The position numbers and the translations under genes were made by a program. Below the pieces are notes generated by a model, which was not told the DNA's origin, searched no databases, and saw only the letters and a list, made by a program, of their open reading frames with translations. Shown here piece by piece: positions 1 through 12,755 of a stretch of 64,000 nucleotides of DNA (position 1 is the first letter of the stretch; every line of letters starts with the position of its first letter). This DNA is from Isoetes taiwanensis (lineage: Eukaryota > Streptophyta > Lycopodiopsida > Isoetales > Isoetaceae). The stretch is from NCBI GenBank assembly GCA_021234155.1, contig JAJEKV010000107.1, forward strand, positions 558,001 to 622,000, in the 5' to 3' direction.

Positions 1-705
1 TAAAATCTCGCCTTCATGTTTATTCAACAAATTTATGTTGCCTCATTTAAAGAAAGTAGAGCACTTTATATGTAACCTTTGCTAAGGATACAACCTCATG
101 TTGCAGAACAATATGCATGTAAATATGAAACGTGTTTCAGGACTGAAATTCCTTCCAAGTTCCTTCATGTTGGCATGGCACTAGAAGGAAGACAGCACTA
201 TCCCTATCAACAAGTGGCTTTTCAAGCACAAGATCTGATTCTAGTCTAGGTCATGAATATTTGATGTTGCAGCAGGTGCCTCAAGAACAGCAGATAAATA
301 TACGTGTTATTTTCCATTCTGAAAGAGAGCATGTAAGGGGAGACCGGTTAAGAAAAGCCCTCATCCTTTGGGATATGTTATTGAGACAAATTTGGTACTA
401 ATAAAGATAAGATTTTTCAAGAAGCGTCTGAGTTTGGAAGGATGAGGAATTTGAAGTTGGGCTCCCAACTTATGATCTCTATTTGTGATGGGTGATAACA
501 GGAACACCACTTATGGTTCTTATGTCTGCAAGAAAAGATATGAATGGTTTTCAGATCAGTTTCAGGGCAGAAAAGTTTAGTCATTGATTCATCCTATAGA
601 AACATACTGATCGAGGCAGGATATTAACAACAAACTTCAGAATAATGGGAAAAAAGAAGTTTATAAATTGCCACTCTTGAAACAAAGATTAGACTAAAGC
701 TCACC

Positions 706-852
706 CTATGCACATTGCTTGCATAGCAAAAATATAACATTTGTCGCTATGTACATTGTTGGCATTGGAGGTTATGCATATTGCTTGCATTAGCAAAATA
801 TAACATTTGCCGCTATGTATATGCTATGTATATTGCTGGCATTAGAGGTTCT
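706..852. repeat. Two-copy imperfect tandem repeat, about 70 bp unit
   Basis: Two adjacent units each read CACATTGCTTGCAT or CATATTGCTTGCAT, then AATATAACATTTG, GCTATGTA and a GGCATT-GAGGTT end. The copies differ by small indels, so the duplication is not recent. Confidence 0.75.
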
Positions 853-923
853 GCTAACATTTACATTTATTAGATTGCTTATGTTAATAAACCAATGCTA
901 GTTGTACGTCAAAGCATTTACCA

Positions 924-975
924 TAGAGGCTTTGGTAACAGTTATTAGGTAGAGGCTTTGGTAACAGTTATTAGG
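924..975. repeat. Perfect 26-bp tandem duplication
   Basis: A 26-bp unit starting TAGAGGCTTTGG and ending GTTATTAGG occurs twice back to back without mismatch. This suggests a young slippage or repair event. Confidence 0.85.
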
Positions 976-2693
976 TTGCTTAATGCTAGGGAAATTTTGA
1001 CTTGCACTTATTTGATAGTAACTACTGCTATTGGAATGCTTCAGGATACAACATTGAAATTTTGGACATCAAAACACACTTCCATAGGCTTGATCGTTGA
1101 TCAATTTAATTCAAATCAATTATTTCAGGCTGCATGTGTATGCATCTGGAACAAATATAGTTAGAAATCTCTTGAAGTATAATGACATAGAGAAAGACTT
1201 GAATTTAAAGATTTGCTAGTCACTTTAGTGAAAGTGCTGAAAGTATTCTTTTGTGTTCTCTAAGTGGACTAGATCCTACTATCTTCCTCCTTGTGTAAAA
1301 GAGTAGGGTGGGTTCAATTTCAATTTTGAAGGGCACTATGTTGTCGGGAATAGCAACAAAGTTTTATATTCGATGGGACGCATTAACTAATATGTGCGAA
1401 TATGCTTCTGATTGTATGTCCATTGAGACCCAAGTCATCAGTTAAGGTTTGTACGGGACATTCTCTCAATTGCAAAATGACATGCAAGCTGCTATTGTGC
1501 TCAAATTCATTGTAAAAGCACTTTTATGTTTGAGTTTTGATGTCGGAAGAAGTTGAGCAAGAACTATAGAAAGCTTGTGGCTAGGAAAAATCATGAATAG
1601 ATTTCAAGATCTTCACAGAGTGCCTTCTGTGAAAAGCGCGTGGCTCCTGCGAACCTCATGATGGGGGTTATGGTTTTTTGTTGTGGCTATGGGGCATAGA
1701 ATTGAGATTGTTTAACTGAAAATAAATTCCTTCTAAGATTCGATGGAAATGTATTTTATAATGTATGTTTTGTATTGATTCTATCTCTAGCGTTTTATGA
1801 AAGGTGTTGCCTGGCTATATTCTGCAAAAATACCATCCACATTAGCCTGGCTATATTTTGCAATGCATAGGAAATTCAAGAGATAGTTCCAGAGATTTCA
1901 TTTTATTACAAAATGCTCCATTCTACAATAGTTCTAGCACACACCATGGACCTGAACATGAGGCATGTCTGACCTGAGGTTTCTGTTCTCTACAATATTA
2001 GCAGGTAGTTGTCAACTTGTACTATCCATATTTAGTAACATAGAATATAAGCATAAATAGCTTTGACTTGTGATGTGGCATGGCATCTAAATCATATCAA
2101 GTGAAAGAACTGTAACAATATGCGCTCTAGGTCTTCACAGTCTGAAGGAAACACATTCCAAGCGAATATCTTTGGAAAGAGTTCCATTGCCTCCAGCATT
2201 TATCACAATTGGATGTTGTCACCATAGTATTCTGTGAGGACATTCTACATTCTGGCATTTGTTCAACGAAGCCAAATGCTAAGGCACTTGCTGGAACAGC
2301 TCAAAGGCACCACCCACACTATATCCTATAATTTGCTATGCAAAGTAATAAAACGTGCTTTTGACTAGTTGTTTTCTTTTAAATTAGGATGACTTTATTG
2401 ATGCAAATTTAAGATGCATAGATCCCTACCTTTGATTTGTTTCATATAGTATAGAATATATACTTGCACGTTCTATCCCTAAAATCGTATATGTTCCTCG
2501 AATTGTGTGATGTCTGTGGCAGCTACCTCATAAAAGCTTGGCTCCTTTAGCATTTAATCTACATGTGAGCGTATTAAAGAACTAGCACCAAACTTGTGAA
2601 AGAACTTGTTAAAAATCTACACATTCAAAATAACAATGTTCCGGCGTGTATTGCTTTCTTATGGAAGGAAATTGAGAGTTTAAACTTTAGGGG

Positions 2694-2905
2694 CTATCTG
2701 ACACAACAATGTGTTTAGGTTAGAGAGCTTCATATCTCATATAGACTTCCAAAATTGGGCTAGTTGATACAACAATGTGCTTAGATTATTGCTTAAGTTA
2801 AAGAGCTTCATATCTCATATAGACTTCCAAAACTGGGCTAGTTGACACAACAATGTGCTTAAGTTGGAAAGTAGCTTCATATCTCATATAGACTTCCAAA
2901 GCTGA
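2694..2905. repeat. Three-copy tandem repeat, about 60-76 bp unit
   Basis: Three consecutive units share ACACAACAATGTG (or ATACAACAATGTG), an AGAGCTTCATATCTCATATA core and GACTTCCAAA, then GGGCTAGTTGA between units. Spacing varies because of short indels. No coding potential is apparent. Confidence 0.8.
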
Positions 2906-3855
2906 TGTTTGTCTTATGGCTGTAATATTTTATTCCTCATATGGGGTTACAGAACATGGTTTCATTACTATAAACAATTTCATAAAGGTTCACTAGCATT
3001 GTTGGGTGTTGGGATGAATATTGTAGGATTTAAGCAGCATTAATGATGCACAATTCGGGGTTTGAATATGTTACATGTTTGATGGTTTAAACACATGGTG
3101 AAAGATTCAACCTGGAAAAAAAATTGCCAATTAATTATAACAGAATTATAAGTGTCACTTAAAAATATTTTTTTGTTTGGATATAGAGAAATACAAACAT
3201 AATGTGTCATACATTCTAAAGGAAAGCTGATTTATTTTTATTGACATCTCATTCTAAGTTGTTTTCCCTTTATTTATCCGTCTGAACATATATAATCACA
3301 TTCTATTTTTTTTTTCTTTTTTCTGTGACCTTATTTTTCTCTGCCGCAATCTAAATTTGTTTTCAGTTGGGGCACGTTGTTTCCACCGCAATCTAGTTTC
3401 CATTTCACTTGACACATGTTTTTCCACATGTTTTTTCACGCCTTCTGCTTCTATTCACATAAAGGAAAAGGACCTCATATTTCTTTGTCTTATAGTCAAT
3501 TTTAAAACCCGTAATAGTCCAGTTGATGGATGGTTCTTTTTGCTGGCGGTGCCGCTTCATTCTCTGATTGCACATTCTTCTTGACGTGGATGCCTCCAAC
3601 AACAAAAAGCAGTTGCAAGCCCTTTTCAATCCGACTCCAGCAAGCTCTAAGCAGACAACATCATCTCTAAACATTAGGCCTGAAAGATTGAACAACAAAA
3701 TAAAAACGAAGACAAAATGCTTAAAAAAAGCGGAGATAAAATGCTTAAAAACAAGCGGTCATTGCCTATTCATGGAACGTGCCATAGCCATAGCCAAGAG
3801 AAGATAAGATGGCCAAGGAAGTAGGGCTTCAATGATGCCATAGTTCCACGGTCAA

Positions 3856-4023
3856 TGTCACATTTAAGGATCTGAATGGGACTTGAACCCACTATCTCCG
3901 GAGTGGTAGCTGTGCATCCTAATTGAAAAGGCCACGATAATTTGGATGAAACCGAATCACACGCTCCAGACTTGATGGTTAATCGTCACACTATCCTCCC
4001 CTCAAGGCCCCCCTCCTTGAAAG
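3856..4023 (-). repeat. tRNA-derived SINE copy, minus strand
   Basis: This is the reverse complement of the copy at about 4,200-4,353. Read on the minus strand it carries a tRNA-like B box (GGGTTCAAGTCCC, with mismatches) preceded by an A-box-like GGTTAGGATGC, the internal RNA polymerase III promoter layout of SINEs. The two copies are head to head about 175 bp apart, so a transcript across both would fold into a long hairpin. The family assignment rests on the promoter boxes and repetition; no tail or target duplication was identified. Confidence 0.6.
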
Positions 4024-4169
4024 CTTGCAACCGGGGGAATTTTGGGACAGACCGAAATCGATCTGCAAGGGACTGAAACCAAGGAGTGTGACGACAACTA
4101 TCTAGACCCCCAACCCTATTACGAGTTGCCCACACCACTAGGGCATGAGTTATCCAAATCATACTGTCA

Positions 4170-4198
4170 CATTTAAGGGTCTGAACAGGACTTGAAGA
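4170..4198 (-). repeat. Truncated third copy of the SINE end
   Basis: The first 30 or so bases of the SINE (TGTCACATTTAAGG-TCTGAA-GGACTTGAA) recur here and are cut off exactly where the plus-strand copy begins. This shows rearrangement inside the loop of the inverted pair. Confidence 0.6.
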
Positions 4199-4199
4199 A

Positions 4200-4353
4200 G
4201 GGGCCTTGAGGGGAGGATAGTGTGATGATTAATCATCAGGTCTGGAGTGTGTGATTCGGTTTTATCCAAATCATCGTGGCCTTTTCGGTTAGGATGCACA
4301 GATACCACTCTAGAGGTAGTGGGTTCAAGTCCCGTTCAGACCCTTAAATGTGA
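4200..4353 (+). repeat. tRNA-derived SINE copy, plus strand
   Basis: The A-box-like GGTTAGGATGC and B box GGGTTCAAGTCCC (about 4,320-4,332) are correctly ordered for a polymerase III promoter. It pairs with the minus-strand copy at 3,856-4,023 over about 150 bp with scattered mismatches. Confidence 0.6.
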
Positions 4354-4431
4354 TAGTCGATGCACAGGGAAAGAAGGGAATAATGAAAGAAAGAAATATA
4401 TATGACATGTGTCGAAATCTGAGGACCGTTT

Positions 4432-4545
4432 TATGTAAGGTGAAATCTCAGTCGTTAACTTTTCGTCCGCTCCACTGCCAGCTCGCCATGTGCCGCCAAC
4501 ACTTTTGGGACGAAATATTCCCAGCTGAGATTTTACCTATTACAT
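4432..4545. mobile_element. Small foldback (MITE-like) element
   Basis: A 114-bp segment has imperfect terminal inverted repeats: TATGTAAGGTGAAATCTCAG at the left and CTGAGATTTTACCTATTACA at the right. A second inner pair (TTTCGTCC / GGACGAAA) extends the foldback. There is no coding capacity. This is the structure of a miniature inverted-repeat element; the target duplication is not clear. Confidence 0.6.
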
Positions 4546-4751
4546 AGAGGCACAAAATTGCAGATGCTATACGAATTGAAAGCTTCTGTTTAAAAACAAG
4601 CAGATCTTCAAATGTGAAGCACAAAAAGATGAAGATAATCCTTTTTTCTCCCACTCCTTTCACAATACCTGCACCTATAGCTGTAACAGCTATCCTCAGA
4701 ATGCCCCCATATATCCTGCTCCGGTTTATCCGAATCCTTCATCAGGGGATC

Positions 4752-5126
4752 CTCGAGGCCACAATCGTCCTGATACCACTTGGATAGGCCATGCATCCTG
4801 TACCCTGGACGTGAAGGTTTTCCAGATCCAACTGCCTTCGATGAACATGATGTTTTCCTCCCTTAGTTTTGGCACACCCAATCGGATCCAACCAAGTGGA
4901 GCCCTGGGTTCAGTAGTCCCATGCCTAACTTTCTATCACTTAAAAATTACTAAACTTAAGTGTAAAATTATTAAATCAGCCTCATACCACCTGGATTGGC
5001 CATGCATCCTGTTGTCAGAACTTTCAGCGTGCCCAAATCCGGCTTCCATTGTTGTGTGGCATTATGCACTGAAGAAGTTTTTCTTCTGAGTTTTGGCCTA
5101 ACCAATCGAATCCAACCAAGTGGCAA
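4752..5126. repeat. Two tandem copies of a short CCACTTGG-bounded repeat
   Basis: Units at about 4,754-4,903 and 4,984-5,126 each start ATACCAC-TGGAT-GGCC and ATGCATCCTGT and end CCAATCG-ATCCAACCAAGTGG. The ends CCACTTGG / CCAAGTGG are inverted, suggesting a degenerate non-autonomous DNA element present twice. Confidence 0.45.
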
Positions 5127-5275
5127 TGATCCTATGCCCTTCTCTTTTTTTGAAAATGAAATGCTACTTAGTTAACTTACGAATCATTAGCCATTAAAAA
5201 AATTCCCTATTGCGTTTTCGGAGTACTCGTTGTGCTGTCATTTATTCTTGAATATAATAGAATAAAATAGATTTT

Positions 5276-6426
5276 TTAACATCCACGGTCTATACAATGG
5301 CCTAGTACAACCATTACTACTAGGATTAAAAAACCTTTGTCTCGAAAGGTTTTCAAGGGAAAAACCCCAATCTTTGCAGTAATGATGATACTAGGCAAGC
5401 AAGAAGAAAATATAAGTAGGCAATGACTACTTAAGGCCCAATAATTGAAGACGCTCATCCAGAACCTCAAGTATGTATAGTACCAAGTCATGCACAAATG
5501 GGGCTTTGAGAAGTTACAGAAGCGTGGAGTGGAATGCTAAAGTCAAATAACGATTTTTATTTGACTTTTGTGGAGGTTTTATCAAAGCCCGAAACAAGAG
5601 GGCTTTCCATGACCAATCATGAATCTCTGCTCGAAAATAATTGTTTTGCATTGCATAGAGTGCTCTTCAAACAGCAGCCACACGCTTGGTAATACACCTC
5701 CAAAGTGTGTCCTTACAGATACACCAAGATACTTGTAGCTATCTACAACTTTAACTTCTTGGCTATCATAGTGCAAAGTTCAAACAATATGCCGAGAAGA
5801 TTAAACTACCAAGAGCTTGGTCTTTTAGAGATTAACACGTAGGCCTGTGTTCTCATAGAAACTATACAGAGCATGTAAATGTTGTTGGATACTAGCAATG
5901 GTATGTACCATAAGTGAAACATCATCAGCATACATCAGTAGCCTGATGATATAGTGTGCTAAATATGGATCTCCGCCATCATGATATTCAAACCATTCTT
6001 CCAATTGATCAATCTACAAGCCAAAGAGTGTAGGACATAGAGGGCAATCCTGTCGTACTCCAATATTGCTAGTGATTTGGGTACCCGATGCTGGAAACTT
6101 ATCAAGACCCTTTCATAGAGACGATAAACTGCATTTTGAAGGTCTTGTAGAACTCCAAGTGCTTGCAAACGCTGCCAAAGAAGCTCGCGAGGTACTGTAT
6201 CAAAGGCATAAGTAAAATCCACAAAGCATATATAGAGGTCTTGTTTCAAGCCTCGACTATGTTCAATAAGCATGCGCAATGTGAAAATATGATCTATCGT
6301 AGAATGGCCTGGATGAAGTCCTACACATGGTAATGGTGAAGGTATGGTATTTTTATAATAGCTACAAATTTCTATAATTTTTAGATGATTGAAGTGGTGG
6401 ATCTGTGAACAAAGTGGATCGTGCAT
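5276..6426 (-). pseudogene. LINE (L1-like) reverse transcriptase remnant
   Basis: The minus strand encodes the catalytic half of a non-LTR reverse transcriptase in pieces. At 5,959-6,426 is the motif FVDFTYAFDTVPRELLWQRL (palm aspartate in D-x3-AFD). At 5,921-5,932 the catalytic YADD box lies within LLMYADDVSLMVHTI. At 5,582-5,776 is the thumb motif VDSYKYLGVSV. In-frame stops and a frameshift separate these parts, so no protein can be made. The endonuclease half is missing because the 5' side (to the right) is cut off by repeat R1 at about 6,324. The 3' region ends near 5,300 with a G/T-rich run shared with another site at 36.56 kb. Such enzymes copy LINE RNA at a nicked target. Confidence 0.85.
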
Positions 6427-7901
6427 CAGCTGTGCATGTTGCCAAGGAGAGGTCTTTATGTGGGAATGGAAGTGAATTCGTATGATACTGAGATGGCTTG
6501 CTTGTACTTTTATTGCAAGTAGGTAATATAATAAGTTCCTAGAAGCTGAGATCTAAAAGCCTCTAGGTAAACATCGGCACACCCTGAGTATGGGATAAGC
6601 ATGTGCATCTTGAGATGGTTTCAGATAGGCCATGCTTAAATTCTCGTGGGGTGCAGCTAATGTAAACTCTATTTAAAGGCTCCTATAAGGTTAAAAAAAC
6701 TACAGAAAAACACCCTTATACGAAGTTTTTTAGAAACTCTACATATGCCCCCTACCATATATATACACTTTATTCTATAAATTCCTCCAAACCCCCTACC
6801 ATATTTTTTTAATTAATTATCTAAATTCAACCCTACATCCATCTACAAGCCCATCCACAAGTGCTCCTATGTATATAATTGACTAATTGAGTATTCTAGA
6901 AAAGATTTGAACACGTTTTATGTCTTCCGACACAATGTCAACAGTTGAATACTAGAAAAGTCATATACGTATCGTATGCCCCACACAATTTATATTGTAT
7001 AATTTTATGTAAGTTGATTTGGTCCCTTCATTTGAGGATTGAATCATATACTTAAAATGTTCTTGTAAGTATGGTTAATTGCTATGATTAAGCTTGATTC
7101 TTAAGAAATCCATTCATTCGTGAGCGTGGTTCTTGTATGAATATATGTTATATACTAGAATTTAGTCTTCACCAACGCCCTATGCACCATGAGAGTCAGG
7201 ATGCTTTAAAAACTGCTATTCTTCTTTCCTATTAATCATCAATACTACAAGGCAATACTACATAAAACTAAACTAAACTACATACAGATGGCAGGGAGGC
7301 TATACAATCAGAAAGCAACAGGATCATTACAAGAACTTCATAGAATATGACCAATTACCTTTGTTAAATCACCAATGACCAATCGTAATTAACCAATTCT
7401 TCTACTCGAGGATATCCAATCACCTCTGCTAAGTTTGGGTGTTGAAAACCACAAGATACAACAGTTCAGTCAATCGATCCAAGATATTTATAAATATTTA
7501 CGTTGGAACTATTAGTATTGTAATGCATTGCTTAAATATTGGAACTCATAATCCGTTCCATACAACACAATGATCAGATACAAATAGTAACTAGTAGCTA
7601 TCTAGTTCCATTGATTCAATCTCGTCAATTCAACATAGTCTTAGGAGGTGCAAGCATTAGGAAGAGAAATGTGTAGAAGACACCTCCACAATACTGAAAT
7701 AGAAGAGAAAAAAAATTAAAAGCAAGGTAATGAAGGCATGACAAGTGCTGCATTTATGTGCAGAAAAGTGACATGCAAATTTTCTGAAACGATTTCATCA
7801 ATAGAAGAATCTCTTGATGGTAGACTTTAACAAATGAAGACATGCAAACATTAGAAAGCATGTGGAACGCATATAGTGCAATGAGCTTTCATAGGTCTTA
7901 A
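6324..7901. repeat. Dispersed repeat R1, copy A
   Basis: About 1.58 kb is nearly identical to 15,211-16,844 and, in part, to 17,050-18,840. It starts at ACATGGTAATGGTGAAGG, next to the LINE remnant, and ends at GCAATGAGCTTTCATAGG. The two other copies extend about 25 bp further left (to TGCGGAGCATGAA), so this copy is trimmed at the LINE junction. There are no open frames of note, no matching terminal repeats and no recognised protein. It is a non-autonomous element of unknown class. Confidence 0.75.
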
Positions 7902-8001
7902 TGTCCAGCAAGTGATTCAGCTTCGTTTGAAATTCCTTCCATGTTACATCACGAAGAGCACAATAACTGCAAAAAAGGCAATTGTAAATACTAGTAATGG
8001 T

Positions 8002-8018
8002 GCCCGGCGTTGCCGGGC
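8002..8018 (-). other. Helitron-2 3'-terminal hairpin
   Basis: A perfect 7-bp stem (GCCCGGC / GCCGGGC) with a 3-nt loop lies 7 nt inside the CTAG terminus. It is identical in sequence and spacing to the hairpin of Helitron-1 at 42,230-42,246. Helitron 3' hairpins act as the transposition terminator. Confidence 0.85.
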
Positions 8019-8872
8019 TTTAACAACCATTTGTCATGTTAGGGCATATAGAGTTCATAGGTGTGAAATATCAAAGCCCTTGTATCCTCTTGTATTCAAA
8101 TACATGTACTGCTTGTATGCCTTTCTATGTTCTAATTAGGAGAGAGGGGCGATGTAAATAGACTATGTTTTGTAGTGAAAATAGATTGCATAAAGTGGTT
8201 GTAATGATAACCAATAATCGTTATTCATAATACGTAGAGACACATGTAGGTTCGAATATTGTTCTTTTTTAATCTTCAATTTTGACATTATGTGCCCTAA
8301 CCCCATGCTTTTAACACATTAAGGACACGAAGTAACCTTAGCGCTGGAACCATCGAAACCAGAGTATGAACATCGTAAGGATGTAAAATGTACATCTTGC
8401 TATATTGTTTTGTAGTTGTCGCTAGACTCCACGTTTATTAATTTTTTTACATTTGAGTACTCGTGTCATTAAATGTCCATCCACGAAATGATAGCCTTAC
8501 ATGCGTTTCTAGTTTGTTGTAAAACATGTTGATGGTTATGCTTGTGCATTTAAACCATGGCATGATGCAAAAAGTTTCCAAATTAAATTGGAATTTGTTT
8601 GCAAACATGCATGTTGAAGCATGTGGCAATTGGCAATTTGTGAGAACTGGAATTAAGCTTGGTAAAATATTGCTTGATTTCTACGTTAACATTTGGGAAG
8701 GAAGCAAAATTGAGAAGGGTTATAACATGTTGAATTGCATCTCCTAAGGAAATCTCATGCCTCATTATACGGAACATGGACAAAGGCTTTGACAAATGAG
8801 TTCTCATTAATGGCCTAAAATTATATATGTTGTTATTGACATTGTGGATTGTTCATGTTGTTGTTGACACTG

Positions 8873-9025
8873 TTTCTTTTAAGTCGTGTATATATCCTGT
8901 AAACATTTGTTGAAGAGGTTGTGAAGTTGCATGAAGCAAGTACAAATCTTTCTTTTAAGTCGTGTATATATCCTGTGAACATTTCTTGAAGAGGTTGTGA
9001 AGTTGCATGAAGCAAGTACAAATCA
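8873..9025. repeat. Two-copy tandem repeat, 76-bp unit, inside Helitron-2
   Basis: Two units read TTTCTTTTAAGTCGTGTATA through GAAGCAAGTACAAATC with only about two mismatches. This is a recent internal duplication within the Helitron. Confidence 0.85.
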
Positions 9026-9099
9026 TCGCCACAGTCTAAGTTTGCCGACACAATCTAAGTTATCTTGTGAATGTGTTGCGATTGTGAAGTTCCATCAAG

Positions 9100-11260
9100 C
9101 AAGGATCTATTGCCCAAACAATTTAAGTTTATTCAATAGACTTACCCTAAACGTTACAACAATTTAAAATGACACTAATTGAGTTACTTCTTCCAATCGT
9201 TTAAATTTGAACCACTGCAATGGGTATTGTTTGCTCTCCATATGCTCCCCATGGAAACCTAAGTATACACAATGAATGGAGTGTATATTTCAGTCTTCTA
9301 TGTGTCGCCATAAGTACCTAAGCAGATTTAGAACTACGTTTAGGGTATGTGCCAGCCTCTCTCTAAACTCACCGAACTTTCCAAAAGAATAGCATGACCA
9401 TCAACTCAAGACTTTAAAAATACATTTGTGGGTCATCCTTGGTTCATTCACAGCATACCTTCTGACAGTTATCTACATTTGTGGTAAGCCTTGCTTCGTT
9501 CACAACATGCATTCTGACAGTTATCCATGTTCTAACTTCTTACAACAGTTATCCATGCTCTCCTTCTGATAGTTGTCCATGTTTTCCATAAGGAATCCTG
9601 CAACAAATAAGAAAAATAACTTGCAAAGTAAAGGTGGAAGCAAATAACTGCATATACCTCAGTAAATGTTTATTGAGCCAGTTATATACCTCCCATTTGG
9701 CCTGTTCGTGTTGACTATACATATAACTATGCCTAACACTTGTAGAAAGAACATTGGATATGCAAGAAGATATAGGTTAACATGTTTGATACCAAATAGT
9801 GTAGACATTAGGGTAAAAAACTGAGAAGCAACAGAAGACAAAAGGGAAAAATATGGACATCTTCTTCATGTGGTTACACCATTTGCAGCATGCCGCTTTG
9901 CTGCAAAAATGATTGTTTCTTCTTACAATATGCCACAAATAAATTGTACTCGTCCTGTAATGTGTTGGCAATTTATGTTAGAGGTGCAAATAAAACACAA
10001 TGAAGCTACTGTATACAAAACAAAAACACTTACCTTGGTTGATTTTACCGAGTCCAAGCATGCGCACTGCGCTATAAAAATAAAAAGAAATCATAGCAAA
10101 GATTGTGACGGGCCTCAGCAAGTGCCATCTGAAATAGTTATGTACCTCCCCTTTAAGCCAGTTTATTCTTCAAATATCTATTGTTTTGGATTGGGATTGT
10201 TTGATCCCCGTTGTCGCATCATAAGCATCAGAAGAAGGCAGATGAAGTACCCCAATATATGCCTTTCTCAGATTTTAATATGCATCTTTGGTACAGTGAG
10301 AAAACAATTAGTGTTGCAAAGAAAATTAGACATCTCAGAAAAAGCAATCAGATTTTACCAAAGAAAAAAATAGATAAAGGCATCAACTCTAATAGCTTAG
10401 TCACTGCACACTTCCAATGGAAGAATGCATGTAAATATATAATGTAAATGCAAAAAACACTGATCCTTCAGGCCTGCATAATGCACCGCAGTGTAAAACC
10501 ACACCAAGATCATTTAGATCAGATGTGCATGTGATTAACATGATGCAGACATAAGTACGTACAACTGCATCACAAAGATGGAGAACACCTACTTATCTAA
10601 AAGGCTTATAATGTTAAGTGGAAGGGAAATACAGGTCTGCCTCATTTGCAAGCCGTTGTCTGCAAAGAACATGCACCTTTTCAGATATTACAATTCATGG
10701 TTGTGTCAAAGCCAAGAAAGAAATTGAAGCAAACTGGAGAATGTAAATCTGAACAATTTATATAAATAGTGTATATAACAGACATTACTTTATTGACGGA
10801 GGAATATCTGTTACATCAAGTAGCTCGCATATAAGATTCTTGCTGCAATGAAAGTACACCTGGCAACAACTCTGTATATAGAATTTTTTATTTATCTACT
10901 CAATAAAAACCATGTACGACTAATTCAGTTAGCCAAATAAGAATCAATCTTGTTTTCTAAAAGGTCTTTACACTTTAGATCTTTTATCTTTAGAATTGTT
11001 CTTCAAAAGGCTATTCGGATATGGGATTGGATTGATCAAATAAAAGATGAAGCTTAACATGCATGAAGGTAGAAAATTTACCTAGGAAAAGGGCTATTCT
11101 TTACGTCCTTTTTTCCCATATTTTCTCCATCGATCTGTTATCCAGAAGGTGCTAGAGGAACCTAGGAATTGGCTTGGAAACATAAAAATGTGAAAACATT
11201 TTGCTTGCCTAAATGCAGTGTCACTGCCCACAACACTACATTCTATAAAAAAAGTTCATC
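9100..11260. other. Helitron-2 interior, no recognisable gene
   Basis: No transposon protein is visible. Several minus-strand stretches look like degenerate exons because they are bounded by plausible splice signals (for example TTCATTGCAG followed by about 50 nt up to TAATG near 10,790-10,845), but none can be assigned to a family. The longest open frame (9,870-10,373, plus) is antisense to these and has no known motif, so it is not called. Confidence 0.4.
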
Positions 11261-11273
11261 AGAATGGACTTAC

Positions 11274-11340
11274 TCATTGATGTCCTTCTGACCAAGCTGT
11301 CCAAATTTGGCAGCTCCCCATGATGCCAATGCCCCGATAT
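11274..11340 (-). pseudogene. RCC1-like repeat exon captured in Helitron-2
   Basis: A 67-nt stretch on the minus strand is bounded by a 3' splice site (TTGCTGTAG) and a 5' splice site (GA followed by GTAAGT). Its translation contains ALASWGAAKFGQLGQKDIN, which has the W-G-x4-GQLG signature of a blade of an RCC1 beta-propeller. RCC1 proteins act as exchange factors or scaffolds; UVR8 is a plant example. One exon cannot give a function. Retained introns show capture at the DNA level rather than through a retrocopy. It probably shares a source gene with the first exon at 12,596-12,755, but that link is inference. Confidence 0.55.
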
Positions 11341-12595
11341 CTACAGCAACAAAAGGCCTTCAGGATATCAATCATAAGAAATACAATCAAATAGCTAATC
11401 ACCTAAGCTCTTACAAATATAGAAAGAGCTCCTTCAACCAGGATTACTGATTACGGGAAGATAGATGGGATGCATAACTCGCAGAACATGATTATCTTTA
11501 TATCATAAGAGCAGCTTGGGCAGATAAATCGAAGCTCATATGATCCCTAATCAAATCCGTAATGGCCGACCCAGATTATCCGGCATCCTTGAATTACCAT
11601 TCAAGCACATAACAATTGGCACACGTCTCTGTGGCGGATGCAATCAAGTTTCTCCGACCGCACCATGTGGCAGTACTGCAAAGGCAAAACTTCATAATGT
11701 GGAATATAGACAGATACATAAAATGTGGATGCAACCGCTAGAACCGTGATAACTTGTCACCAAATACTCTGTGTTCTCCTACGGCATCTCCCATGCAATA
11801 TTCGTATATGCCTATAAAGAGAAGCAGATAGATGCACTCTCGCTAAAATACAACTTGTTACAGCTGTTCAGCTGGTCTAGAGGAACTGAGAAATAAAGAA
11901 GCTTCAGACATTCTCATGCCTAAAGGTATTTCGACCAATGCATCTATACATTTGATATGAAAATGGATGCACATGAAGCTGGTAAAATTCCCTCCTCCAA
12001 CAATCAGATCTTCCTGTAACCCTTGCATGCTTATGCCTAATTCATCTCCCTGCACGCTTCCACCACACCAATTTATTCGAGCATCTTCCCATGCCTTTCA
12101 AGGTATGATCTTATTCAGTCTTAAGTCTAAAATTTCTCAGAGACACCGAAAAATATTAGACTTCAATGCTCGAAACTTAAAATAGTGCACTAATCATGGA
12201 TGTGCCATGAGAAAGAAAAGAATCTTTTGCTCTCTATGCCCCCCTTTAGAGAGCTTAATTTGATCTTCTATGTCAGCTTTTCTAACACTACTATCAGGAA
12301 GTTTTGGAGAAAATAAGAACTACTGAGTGGCTTTTACTCGCCACCAGTTGTATACACGCATATCAATCTGAAGACGTACTTTAACATAACAGTTAAGGCA
12401 GTTAGAGACCTGAGAATAAAGCAGGTATGATGGAGTTAACTTGTTCTTCTTGGAATGAAAAGCATAAAAAATAAGCGTTTTTTCCAGAAGAAAATGCTCA
12501 TGCTAAGTTATCTCCATCGTGCCTTTATTTTCATATACTGTCCTGGATGATATTGATAAGCGAAGGAGAGTAATAATTGCGATGAACCCACTAAC

Positions 12596-12755
12596 CTGAA
12601 GGTCTTACGCAACTCGGGCACTTTCTTCTGTGCTGATGAACGAAAGGGGGCCTATGAAGAGAGAGCTGAAGAAAGGTGCCATCGGAGGCGTCGTCTTCCT
12701 CTGGTACTTCCGGAATTGAGAGCGGACCTGGTGCACTTTTATCCATCTTTCGCAT
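12596..12755 (-). pseudogene. Probable captured first exon of a host gene
   Basis: A minus-strand ATG at 12,755 opens 53 codons that end in a consensus donor site (CTTCAG followed by GTTAGT). An in-frame stop lies just upstream of the ATG, so this is a credible translation start. The peptide begins MRKMDKSAPGPLSIPEVPEE and is rich in acidic residues and then Arg/His, as in an N-terminal leader. It lies within the 5' part of Helitron-2, upstream of and on the same strand as the RCC1-like exon. I do not recognise the protein. Confidence 0.45.

Larger units (their letters stand above)
1..3300. other. Non-coding stretch with short tandem repeats
   Basis: I see no convincing gene or transposon protein on either strand. 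The stretch is AT-rich and interrupted in all frames. It holds three local tandem duplications that are listed separately. Whether it is old, unrecognisable transposon sequence or ordinary intergenic DNA cannot be told from the sequence. Confidence 0.5.

Noticed and set aside
9870-10373. 167-codon plus-strand frame in Helitron-2
   Set aside because: It is antisense to exon-like minus-strand sequence and has no known motif. Probably chance.
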